The position numbers and the translations under genes were made by a program. The notes below the pieces were generated by a model. The model saw only the letters and a list, made by a program, of their open reading frames with translations, ran no database searches and had not been told where the DNA came from. A DNA stretch of 64,000 nucleotides from the NCBI GenBank assembly GCA_017515325.1, contig JAFWGA010000032.1:62001-126000 (forward strand). Direction: 5' to 3'. The stretch comes from Blautia sp. (GTDB lineage: Bacteria > Bacillota > Clostridia > Lachnospirales > Lachnospiraceae). The stretch's first letter is position 1, and the number at the start of each line of letters is the position of its first letter. Positions 27,597-35,051 of the stretch are shown here, piece after piece.

Positions 27597-27625
27597 TTGC
27601 CTAACTCTTGTATAGGGTGTATAAT
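27597..27625 (+). promoter_or_regulatory. Promoter for the 5'-nucleotidase gene
   Basis: TTGCCT, 17 bp, TATAAT. The expected transcription start is about 60 nt before the coding start. Confidence 0.8.
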
Positions 27626-27693
27626 TACACTGTCAAAAATTTCCCTTATTCCGGTAAAATGAGAGAGGGAAGAATGAAAAAGGAGGAAGGACT

Positions 27694-29730
27694 ATGAAAA
27701 AACTGTTGGCATTGGCACTGAGTGCCCTGCTGGTGCTGGGAGCAGTTCCGGCCTACGCGGAGGAAGAAGCTGCAGAGGGTCTGACCAAGGATCTGGTTAT
27801 TCTTATTACCAGTGACGTTCACTGCGGTGTAGACCAGAACTTTACCCTCGCCGGTCTGGCGGAGATCCGGGAAGCCTATGAGGAAGCAGGAAACTATACG
27901 CTTTTGGTTGACGACGGCGATTTTATCCAGGGGGAGGCTCTGGGCACCACGACTGAGGGAGAAGCTCTGGTCGAACTGATGAACGAGATCGGCTATGATA
28001 TCGCCATTCCGGGCAATCATGAATTTGACTATGGTATGGACCGGCTTCTTGAGCTGCATGAATTGATGGATTTCGATTACATCAGCTGCAACATCCATAA
28101 GGATGATGAACCGCTTTTTGATCCCTATGTCATCAAGGAATTTGACGGTGTTAAGATTGCCTTCCTTGGTATTACGACGCCGGAGACCATCACCTCCTCT
28201 ACCCCGACTTATTTCCAGGATGAGGACGGTAATTTTATTTATGACTTTTCACAGGGTGAAGACGGCAGTAAGCTCTACGCCACCGTTCAGGAGACGGTTG
28301 ACGCTGCCCGGGAGGCAGGGGCGGATTATGTTTTCGCTATGTGCCATCTGGGAAACGAAGAGGCATGCCGTCCTTACACCTATGCCGATGTCATTGCAAA
28401 TACCAGCGGCATCGATGCTCTGTTTGACGGACACAGCCATGATACGGATCAGGTTGTGATGAAGAATAAAGAGGGGAAGGAAATCATTCGTACCGCCGTC
28501 GGTACCAAGCTGGCCTGCATCGGTACCGTCACCTTAGCGACGGACGGAACAATCTCCAGCAACCTCCTGAGCTGGAACCTTCCCATGGATGCCATTACCG
28601 CCTATGACATCGACAATGAAGTGGAAGAAGCCATTGATGATGCCAAGGAAGAGCTGGATGATCTCCTGAATGATACCGTAGGTACGGCGATAGCAGATCT
28701 TCGTATCACCGATCCTGCGCAGAAAGACAGTAACGGCCAGCCGATCCGTATCGTTCGCCGCGCAGAGACCAACCTTGGCGATTTGTGCGCTGATTCTGTG
28801 CGCTATGCAGGAAATGCAGATGTGAGTATTTTCAACGGCGGTGGCTGCAGGGCTGATCTGTCTGCCGGAGAAATCACAGGCTATGACATCCTCAAGGTGA
28901 ACCCCTTTAACAATGCCATCTGTGTCGCCGAGGTTACCGGACAGCAGATTCTGGATGCTTTGGAATGGGGCTGCAGGGTTGTGCCGGAGGAAAGCGGCGG
29001 TTTCCCGCAGGTTTCCGGCATGACCTACGAAATCCATACCTATCTTGACAGCTCCGTTACCCAGGATGAGAACGGCATGTATACCGGCGTTGAGGGTGAA
29101 TATCGTGTCAAGAATGTGAAGGTGGGAGACGAGCCTCTGGATCTGGAAAAGACCTATCGTCTGGCTGCTACCAATTACCTTCTGCTTTCCGCCGGCGACG
29201 GCTACGCCATGTTCACTGGCGATGAAGTCGTGGAGGAGGATATCGCCATCGATCATCAGGCTCTGATGAACTACATCAGGGAAGTTCTGGGCGGTGAAAT
29301 CGGAGAAGAATATGCGGATCCTTATGGACAGGGACGTATTGTCGCTGTAGAAGAAGCCCCTGCAGAGGGAGCTGAGGAAAAGGCAGAAGAAGGCGATGCG
29401 GAAGCGGCTCCTGCGGCCGAGGAAGCACAGGAAGCGGCTCCCGCAACCGAGAAAGTTCAGGAAGCGGTGGAAACGCCAGCCGTAGAAGCAGCTGCCGATA
29501 CCCCGGAAGAAGAGGCTCCTGCAGCCGAGGAGCAGAATGCGGAAGAACTTCCTGTGGAAGAGGACGAAAGGGAAGGAATCCCGATCGAAGGTCTCGACGA
29601 GAACGGGATGCCCATAGAGGAAGAAGCTGATCAGGAACTGGAAGAGCTTGTGGTCGAAGAAGAGGAGGAAGAAGCAGAAGAAGATAATCTTGAGGCTTCA
29701 GAAGAAATCCTCAATATTGTCGGAGAATAA
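27694..29730 (+). CDS. Secreted 5'-nucleotidase / metallophosphatase with acidic tail
   Basis: UshA/CD73-type enzyme acting outside the cell on nucleotides or other phosphoesters. Signal peptide 1-22 (cleavage AYA-EE). The metallophosphatase domain ~30-300 has TSDVHCG, DDGDFIQGE, GNHEFDYG and GHSHDTD. The 5'-nucleotidase C-domain ~340-545 has NGGGCRADLSAGEITGYD and NPFNNAI. Residues ~550-678 are an Ala/Glu/Pro-rich, very acidic tail without a sortase signal or TM. Start follows AAAGGAGGAAGG. Substrate not determined. Own promoter and terminator. Confidence 0.9.
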   Translation: MKKLLALALSALLVLGAVPAYAEEEAAEGLTKDLVILITSDVHCGVDQNFTLAGLAEIREAYEEAGNYTLLVDDGDFIQGEALGTTTEGEALVELMNEIGYDIAIPGNHEFDYGMDRLLELHELMDFDYISCNIHKDDEPLFDPYVIKEFDGVKIAFLGITTPETITSSTPTYFQDEDGNFIYDFSQGEDGSKLYATVQETVDAAREAGADYVFAMCHLGNEEACRPYTYADVIANTSGIDALFDGHSHDTDQVVMKNKEGKEIIRTAVGTKLACIGTVTLATDGTISSNLLSWNLPMDAITAYDIDNEVEEAIDDAKEELDDLLNDTVGTAIADLRITDPAQKDSNGQPIRIVRRAETNLGDLCADSVRYAGNADVSIFNGGGCRADLSAGEITGYDILKVNPFNNAICVAEVTGQQILDALEWGCRVVPEESGGFPQVSGMTYEIHTYLDSSVTQDENGMYTGVEGEYRVKNVKVGDEPLDLEKTYRLAATNYLLLSAGDGYAMFTGDEVVEEDIAIDHQALMNYIREVLGGEIGEEYADPYGQGRIVAVEEAPAEGAEEKAEEGDAEAAPAAEEAQEAAPATEKVQEAVETPAVEAAADTPEEEAPAAEEQNAEELPVEEDEREGIPIEGLDENGMPIEEEADQELEELVVEEEEEEAEEDNLEASEEILNIVGE

Positions 29731-29835
29731 TGCCGGTTCATTCAGCTGAGCGTTATGTTGCGCCCTCCACTGGGTGTGACGGCTCAGCCTGCTCCATAAC
29801 CGTGAGGGAGCGCGCTGTCGAATCGCAAAGAATAA

Positions 29836-29872
29836 GGGAGAGAGAGGCTGTGCCTCCTTCTCCCTTTTTTTT
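29836..29872 (+). terminator. Terminator after the 5'-nucleotidase gene
   Basis: GGGAGAGAGAGGC pairs with GCCTCCTTCTCCC around a 3-nt loop and is followed by eight T. The 100 bp between the stop codon and this hairpin hold a long imperfect inverted repeat (GCTGAGC...GCTCAGC) but no convincing gene. Confidence 0.85.
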
Positions 29873-29882
29873 ATCCCCTATT

Positions 29883-29933
29883 GGCAGGAGCGCCGAAAGG
29901 AAGATGTCACCTGACGGTGACCGGCAGCCCGCA
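29883..29933 (+). repeat. Intergenic repeat B, full-length copy 1
   Basis: Matches 45546-45594 over nearly its whole length (GGCAGGAGCGCCGAAAGG, then AGATGTCACCTGA, GGTGACCGGC). The inner stem GTCACC/GGTGAC is kept. The outer stem is weaker than in copy 2. It starts 10 bp behind the terminator T tract. Confidence 0.75.
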
Positions 29934-29999
29934 AAGGACAGAGATTCGGCGCGGCCTTCTTCCGACATGACGAAGCGAAAAGTGCCGAACAGTTACGTA

Positions 30000-30028
30000 T
30001 TGTGAAAACCATTTTTCCATGTTACAAT
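30000..30028 (+). promoter_or_regulatory. Promoter for ychF
   Basis: TTGTGA, 17 bp, TACAAT. Transcription would start near 30035 and give a ~155-nt leader that contains the full repeat A copy. Confidence 0.65.
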
Positions 30029-30066
30029 AGCAAGTGACCGATACCAACGGCATTCGCATTTTTTCT

Positions 30067-30168
30067 CATTCCGTTGGTGGGAGCCTCGTAAGGATGCTGT
30101 GTTCTGCCTGGGTCAATCCAGTGATAATAACGTATCCTTACGATCACCGCACAGGTCGATATTTTGAG
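30067..30168 (+). repeat. Intergenic repeat A, full copy in the ychF leader
   Basis: Shares ATTCC-TTGG, GAGCCTCGTAAG, TGTTCT..CTGG, AATCCAGT, CTTACG, GCACAGGTCGA and TATTTTGAG with the copy at 61022-61129. CGTAAGGAT (30087-30095) pairs with ATCCTTACG (30134-30142), and an inner CTGG/CCAG hairpin lies between. The stem keeps pairing although the bases differ from the other copy. Confidence 0.8.
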
Positions 30169-30189
30169 CGCATAAAGGAGATGGAATAA

Positions 30190-31287
30190 ATGAAGCTAGG
30201 TATCGTGGGACTTCCCAATGTCGGGAAGAGTACCCTGTTCAATTCCCTGACAAAGGCCGGAGCAGAATCTGCCAATTATCCCTTCTGTACGATCGATCCG
30301 AATGTCGGTATCGTGCCGGTTCCTGACGAACGCCTTGGCCTTCTGGGGGATTTTTATCATTCCCGCAAGGTCACACCGGCCGTTGTGGAATTTGTGGACA
30401 TCGCCGGACTGGTAAAGGGCGCTTCTAAGGGAGAAGGATTGGGAAACCAGTTTCTGGCAAATATCAGAGAGGTAGATGCCATTGTTCACGTTGTGCGCTG
30501 CTTTGAAGATTCCAATGTCATCCATGTAGACGGAAATATTGATCCTTTGCGGGATATTGAGACCATCAATCTTGAGCTGATCTTTTCGGATCTGGAGATA
30601 CTCGAACGCAGGATTTCCAAGGTCGGAAAAAGTGCCCGCATGGACAAGAATGCAGGCAAGGAGCTGGAATTCCTGAACAAGGTTAAGGCCCATTTAGAGA
30701 ACGGACAGATGGCGATTACCCTGGTACCGGAAAACGAGGACGAAGAGGGTTTCATGGGAAGCTACAATCTTCTCACCGCCAAGCCGGTTATCTATGCTGC
30801 AAACGTTGCAGAAGCAGACCTGGCGGATGACGGTGCCTCCAGCAAATATGTCCAGGCTGTCAGAAAATATGCAGCAGAAAACAACAGTGAAGTGTTTGTG
30901 ATCTGTGCCCAGATCGAGGAAGAGATAGCAGAGCTGGATGAGGATGAGAAAAAGATGTTCCTGGAGGATCTGGGATTGACAGAATCGGGTCTGGAAAAGC
31001 TGATCCGGGCCAGCTACCACATCCTGGGTCTGATGAGTTTTTTGACCTCCGGAGAGGATGAAACACGCGCCTGGACGATTCGGATCGGGACAAAGGCGCC
31101 TCAGGCTGCGGGGAAGATCCATACTGATTTCGAGCGAGGCTTTATCAAGGCGGAGGTCGTAAACTATAAAGATCTTCTGGAAAACGGTTCCTATGCGGGG
31201 GCAAGAGAAAAGGGACTAGTCAGGATAGAAGGAAAGGATTACGTTGTTCAGGATGGGGATGTGATACTTTTCCGTTTTAATATTTAG
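30190..31287 (+). CDS. ychF: Obg-like ATPase YchF
   Basis: P-loop ATPase of the Obg family that binds ribosomes and is linked to oxidative-stress responses. G1 [12 protein letters not shown] is at the N-terminus. The G4 position reads NVAEAD, the YchF form that favours ATP over GTP. A coiled-coil insert spans ~130-200. The C-terminal TGS domain starts near [17 protein letters not shown]. 365 aa, typical. The start has AAGGAG 8 nt upstream. Its long leader contains repeat A. Confidence 0.96.
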   Translation: MKLGIVGLPNVGKSTLFNSLTKAGAESANYPFCTIDPNVGIVPVPDERLGLLGDFYHSRKVTPAVVEFVDIAGLVKGASKGEGLGNQFLANIREVDAIVHVVRCFEDSNVIHVDGNIDPLRDIETINLELIFSDLEILERRISKVGKSARMDKNAGKELEFLNKVKAHLENGQMAITLVPENEDEEGFMGSYNLLTAKPVIYAANVAEADLADDGASSKYVQAVRKYAAENNSEVFVICAQIEEEIAELDEDEKKMFLEDLGLTESGLEKLIRASYHILGLMSFLTSGEDETRAWTIRIGTKAPQAAGKIHTDFERGFIKAEVVNYKDLLENGSYAGAREKGLVRIEGKDYVVQDGDVILFRFNI

Positions 31288-31312
31288 AAGCAGAACGGAG
31301 GGAGGAAGAAAA

Positions 31313-32602
31313 ATGGATATGTCGATTCGCTTTCCCCATGCAGGACTTGAATTGGACTATATAGGAAAAGCAGTACACGTTCTTGGGATGGACATTTCCT
31401 TTTATGGCATTCTTGTGGCAGCGGGGTTGGTTTTTGCTGTCGCTCTGATCCTCCTGGAAGTAAAAAGAGCAAAGGAAAATCCGAATGTTTACCTATGGAC
31501 AATCATACTCAGCCTGATCCTTGGGCTCGCCGGATCAAGAGCTCTGTACGCCTGGTGTTATTGGGAGCAGTTTCAGTCCAACCCCTTGTTGCTGCTCAAT
31601 ATCCGCAGCGGTGGTCTTTCCTTATACGGTGCTGTATTGGGCTGGCTCCTGGCTATGATCATAGTCTGTATTGTCTCCCGCTCATCCCTTCCCAGGATGG
31701 CGGATATCATGTGCCTGGGCTTTCTGATTGCGGTCGCCATAGGACGGTGGGGAGATTTTTTCAATCGGAGCTCCTTCGGAGAGTATACGGACTTTATCAC
31801 GGCAATGCAGCTGCCGGTATCGGCGGTGAGAGCCAGTGAAGTGACAACTGCGCTCAGAGCAAACATCTTATCCTATGAAGGAATTGCCTATATCCAGGCA
31901 CACCCGGTTTTTCTATACGAATCCATATGGTGCTTTTTTGCATGGGTTTTTTTGGTCTCCCGACAAAGACGCAAGCTCTTTGAAGGCCAAATCTTCTGCC
32001 GTTGCATGATCCTCTATGGACTAGGCCGTATCCCGATCGAATGGCTAAGGACAGACAAAATGCTTCTGCCGGGAAGCTGGTATCCCCTTAATATTCTGAT
32101 TTCAGCCGGCCTGGTGATCCTCTTTTATCTCATCAACCTCATCAAGGGCGGTATGACGCGCAAGAGAATGGAACATGAAAAACGCCGTATGCTGATGAGA
32201 TCCGAAAACGGGCAGGATTCCTCCCCTCGCGAGGAGCAGGAGGATATGGCGTGGCTCTATTCCCTGGCAGACGGTCTGCCGGATGAAGATGAAGCAGGCT
32301 ACCGGACAGTCCCTGTCGACGAAGAACCCATCTACCAAAGAGAAACGGATTACAAAGAATCTGCCTTACGGGCGGAACAGGATTATGAAACCCAGGACGC
32401 TGAGGATCTTCCCTACCGGGATGCTTCATCCCCGGAAGTCCCAGATCAGGGGTCATTTCCTGCAGACATGATGGATGAGGAGGAAATGGCCAGGATCCTG
32501 AAGGAGATGGATGCCAAAGAGAAAGCAGAAGACATTCCCTTACCGGAAGAAAATCCTCCCCAGGAAGAAGAGGAGGATCTTCCTTCACGAGACCCGCAAT
32601 AA
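31313..32602 (+). CDS. lgt: Prolipoprotein diacylglyceryl transferase with acidic C-terminal extension
   Basis: Transfers diacylglycerol to the lipobox Cys of prolipoproteins in the membrane. Residues ~1-275 hold about seven TM segments with the Lgt signature GRWGDFFNRSSFGEYT near ~146 and the preceding SGGLSLYGAVLG. The core is followed by a ~150-residue extension rich in Glu, Asp and Pro (to residue 429) that the family usually lacks. By topology this tail should be cytosolic. Start after GGAGGGAGG. Followed by a terminator. Confidence 0.92.
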   Translation: MDMSIRFPHAGLELDYIGKAVHVLGMDISFYGILVAAGLVFAVALILLEVKRAKENPNVYLWTIILSLILGLAGSRALYAWCYWEQFQSNPLLLLNIRSGGLSLYGAVLGWLLAMIIVCIVSRSSLPRMADIMCLGFLIAVAIGRWGDFFNRSSFGEYTDFITAMQLPVSAVRASEVTTALRANILSYEGIAYIQAHPVFLYESIWCFFAWVFLVSRQRRKLFEGQIFCRCMILYGLGRIPIEWLRTDKMLLPGSWYPLNILISAGLVILFYLINLIKGGMTRKRMEHEKRRMLMRSENGQDSSPREEQEDMAWLYSLADGLPDEDEAGYRTVPVDEEPIYQRETDYKESALRAEQDYETQDAEDLPYRDASSPEVPDQGSFPADMMDEEEMARILKEMDAKEKAEDIPLPEENPPQEEEEDLPSRDPQ

Positions 32603-32629
32603 CTACATAGAAGGAAAAGAATTTACAGA

Positions 32630-32663
32630 GCGGCTGCCCCGATGGGTAAGCCGCCTTTTTTTT
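32630..32663 (+). terminator. Terminator after lgt
   Basis: GCGGCTGCCC pairs with GGGT-AAGCCGC and is followed by eight T. A short repeat-B-like sequence (TTTTTATGGCAGGGG, 32666-32680) begins right after the T tract. Confidence 0.88.
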
Positions 32664-32749
32664 CTTTTTATGGCAGGGGAAGGGCTGATGGCATGGATTC
32701 CGCAGAGGAGAAGCCAGGATCGACCCATCGAGCGAAAAGAGAAAAATGC

Positions 32750-32778
32750 TTGCAATTTCATTCGAGATGGGGTAAAAT
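32750..32778 (+). promoter_or_regulatory. Promoter of the division and cell wall cluster
   Basis: TTGCAA, 17 bp, TAAAAT, upstream of mraZ. The transcription start would be near 32785, directly before the GTGGTA repeats. Confidence 0.75.
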
Positions 32779-32788
32779 CCTTTTGTAA

Positions 32789-32814
32789 GTGGTAGAAAGT
32801 GGTAAAAGGTGGTA
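32789..32814 (+). promoter_or_regulatory. MraZ operator: three GTGGTA repeats, 10-bp period
   Basis: GTGGTA occurs at 32789, 32799 and 32809, each exactly 10 bp apart, so all lie on one DNA face. MraZ is known to repress its own operon by binding short direct repeats of the GTGG type at about this spacing. The repeats lie just downstream of the -10. From 32815 to 32952 there is an inverted repeat (GAGTGAGAC...GTCTCACTC) and no gene. Confidence 0.85.
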
Positions 32815-32952
32815 GCGGATGGGGGAGTGAGACCCAAAAGTCTCACTCCTGTCGCGAAAGCTCACAGACAGCCTTTCCGGGAAGGGGAGCTTACCTGAAG
32901 CAGGCTAAGAGAAAACGCGCTCACTAAAAAGATACCACAACAGGTGATTCTT

Positions 32953-33384
32953 ATGTTTATGGGAGAGTACAGCCACACGATAGACGAAAAAGGACGTCTG
33001 ATCATCCCTTCAAAGTTCAGAGAACAGTTAGGGACGGAATTCGTTCTGACCAAAGGACTGGATGGCTGCCTGTCCATATACCCCAAGGAAGAATGGGAGA
33101 CTTTCGTGGAGAAACTAAGAACTCTGCCGCTTAATGATAAAAATGCCAGAACCTTCTCACGTTTTTTTGTGGCAGGAGCATCCATGTGCGAACTGGACAG
33201 GCAGGGGAGAATTCTCGTACCTCAGACATTGCGGGAATTTGCCGGTCTGGATAAGGATGTTGTACTAACCGGTAATCTGAACCGGATTGAGATCTGGAGC
33301 AAAGAAGCGTGGGTAAAGAACTGCGATTTCGATGATATGGACACCATCGCAGAAGAAATGCGGAAAGCAGGCATCGTTCTTTAG
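32953..33384 (+). CDS. mraZ: Transcriptional regulator MraZ
   Basis: AbrB-like DNA-binding protein that represses the division cluster, including itself. It has two tandem SpoVT/AbrB-type units with the [13 protein letters not shown] and [13 protein letters not shown] motifs. 143 aa from ATG 32953, which gives the usual [11 protein letters not shown] start with CAGGTG 6 nt upstream. A GTG at 32944 is an in-frame alternative. First gene of the cluster, downstream of its own operator. Confidence 0.95.
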   Translation: MFMGEYSHTIDEKGRLIIPSKFREQLGTEFVLTKGLDGCLSIYPKEEWETFVEKLRTLPLNDKNARTFSRFFVAGASMCELDRQGRILVPQTLREFAGLDKDVVLTGNLNRIEIWSKEAWVKNCDFDDMDTIAEEMRKAGIVL

Positions 33385-33526
33385 GCCGATACAAAGGCTG
33401 CTCTGCCGTAACAGAGCCTTTTGGCAAAAAGGGTCTAAAGATAGTCCTGAGGTGCAGCCGGTGGTCCAGGTGAGCAGCATAAGGCTGCTTTGATAATCGC
33501 GGTTTTACAGCCAACAGGAGAGTCTT

Positions 33527-34468
33527 ATGCAGTTTCAGCATACATCCGTTCTTTTGGACGAAACCATTGCCGGCCTGAACATCAGACCGGACGGAGTCTA
33601 TGTGGATGGGACTTTAGGAGGGGCTGGGCACGCCAGGGAAGTGTGCAGCAGACTTTCTGCACAGGGGAGATTTATAGGGATAGATCAGGATCAGGACGCA
33701 ATAATTGCTGCGAGTGAAAGGCTTTTGCCCTGGAAACAGGCAACCATCATTCGCAGCAATTATTGTTACATGAGAAAATGTCTCGAAGAAACAGGGATCA
33801 CCCAGGTCGACGGGATCATGCTGGATCTGGGAGTGTCCTCCTGGCAGCTGGATCAGCCGGAGAGAGGGTTTACCTATCGGGTAGACGCCCCCCTTGACAT
33901 GAGGATGGATGTCAGACAGACCCTTACGGCAGCGGACATTGTCAATACCTATTCTCAGGAAGACCTGAGCCGGATCCTGTTTGCCTATGGCGAAGAGCGT
34001 TTCGCCAGGCAGATTGCAGCGAATATCCTGGCAGCCAGACAAAAAGCACCCATTCAGACCACAGGCGAGTTAAATGAGATTATACGTGCCTCTATTCCCC
34101 GCAAGATGACGGTTAAGGGAGGACACCCTTCAAAGAGGACGTTTCAGGCTCTTCGGATTGAATGTAATCGGGAACTCCAGGTATTGGAGGATTCTTTGGA
34201 TATGATGATAGATCTGTTAAAGCCTGGCGGTAGGTTATGTGTCATTACCTTTCATTCTCTGGAGGATCGTATTGTGAAAACAGCCTTCCGCAGAAATGAG
34301 AATCCCTGTATCTGTCCGCCTGATTTTCCCGTCTGCGTCTGTGGGAGAAAATCAAAAGGAAAGAATCTCACCAGGAAGCCGATTCTTCCGTCTGAAGAAG
34401 AAAAAGAAAATAACCCCCGTTCATCCAGCGCGAAGCTCCGGATATTTGAAAAAAGCCATGGGGATTGA
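33527..34468 (+). CDS. rsmH: 16S rRNA C1402 N4-methyltransferase
   Basis: SAM-dependent methyltransferase for m4Cm1402 in the ribosomal P site. Seen: [14 protein letters not shown] start, [13 protein letters not shown] loop, [12 protein letters not shown], and [13 protein letters not shown] near ~245. 313 aa, normal length. Usual position after mraZ. Confidence 0.96.
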   Translation: MQFQHTSVLLDETIAGLNIRPDGVYVDGTLGGAGHAREVCSRLSAQGRFIGIDQDQDAIIAASERLLPWKQATIIRSNYCYMRKCLEETGITQVDGIMLDLGVSSWQLDQPERGFTYRVDAPLDMRMDVRQTLTAADIVNTYSQEDLSRILFAYGEERFARQIAANILAARQKAPIQTTGELNEIIRASIPRKMTVKGGHPSKRTFQALRIECNRELQVLEDSLDMMIDLLKPGGRLCVITFHSLEDRIVKTAFRRNENPCICPPDFPVCVCGRKSKGKNLTRKPILPSEEEKENNPRSSSAKLRIFEKSHGD

Positions 34469-34570
34469 CAAGACCAGGGTTATGGATTAAAATTGTATGG
34501 CAAATTTGTGAAATACATAGTGCTGAGCTGGTATACAAATAGGCTCAAACCGGACAGGAGGGTGAATCGT

Positions 34571-35035
34571 ATGGCAGGATCACCTGCGCCAGGGACAAGG
34601 GTATATCATGCCGGAAACCCTGCTGTCACCAGACAGACCGGAAGAAGCGCAAAACCCTTGTATGAAAGACGAAAAACAGCCGGTCCACAGGCCGGAAGAA
34701 ATCAGGCCAGGATCCTCAGGATAAACTGGGTCTTTGTCTTTATCCTGATTCTTGCCGTATCTATTGTGATCTGGTGCTGCTTCAACTACCTGAGGCTCAG
34801 GCTTATCTACACAACGGTTCTCAGGGAAGCCCAGGCAAAAGAATCTGAAATAGCGAAATTAAAGGAATACAACGATGCCTATTACGCAGAGGTCATCTCC
34901 AGCACGGATTTAGAGCAGATCAGTAAGATCGCCACAGAAAAGCTGGGAATGCATCCTCCCACTGATGACCAGATCCGGATCTATACTGTAGCAGAAGGCG
35001 GAAGCTATGTCAGACAGTATCAGGATCTTCCTTGA
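34571..35035 (+). CDS. ftsL: FtsL-like cell division protein
   Basis: Single-pass protein of 154 aa: a basic cytosolic N-terminus (~1-62), one TM (INWVFVFILILAVSIVIWCC, ~54-76) and an extracellular coiled-coil (~80-130). It ends with a short region typical of FtsL/DivIC-like proteins (EKLGM). Identification rests on position between rsmH and the penicillin-binding protein and on layout, since FtsL sequences are weakly conserved. ATG 34571 has AGGAGGG 8 nt upstream; a TTG 78 bp earlier is less likely. Confidence 0.82.
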   Translation: MAGSPAPGTRVYHAGNPAVTRQTGRSAKPLYERRKTAGPQAGRNQARILRINWVFVFILILAVSIVIWCCFNYLRLRLIYTTVLREAQAKESEIAKLKEYNDAYYAEVISSTDLEQISKIATEKLGMHPPTDDQIRIYTVAEGGSYVRQYQDLP

Positions 35036-35051
35036 ATATACAGGTGAAAAG

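Noticed and set aside
29730..30005. Possible small gene after the 5'-nucleotidase
   Set aside because: It spans a terminator and a repeat B copy, has a basic low-complexity composition and no ribosome binding site.
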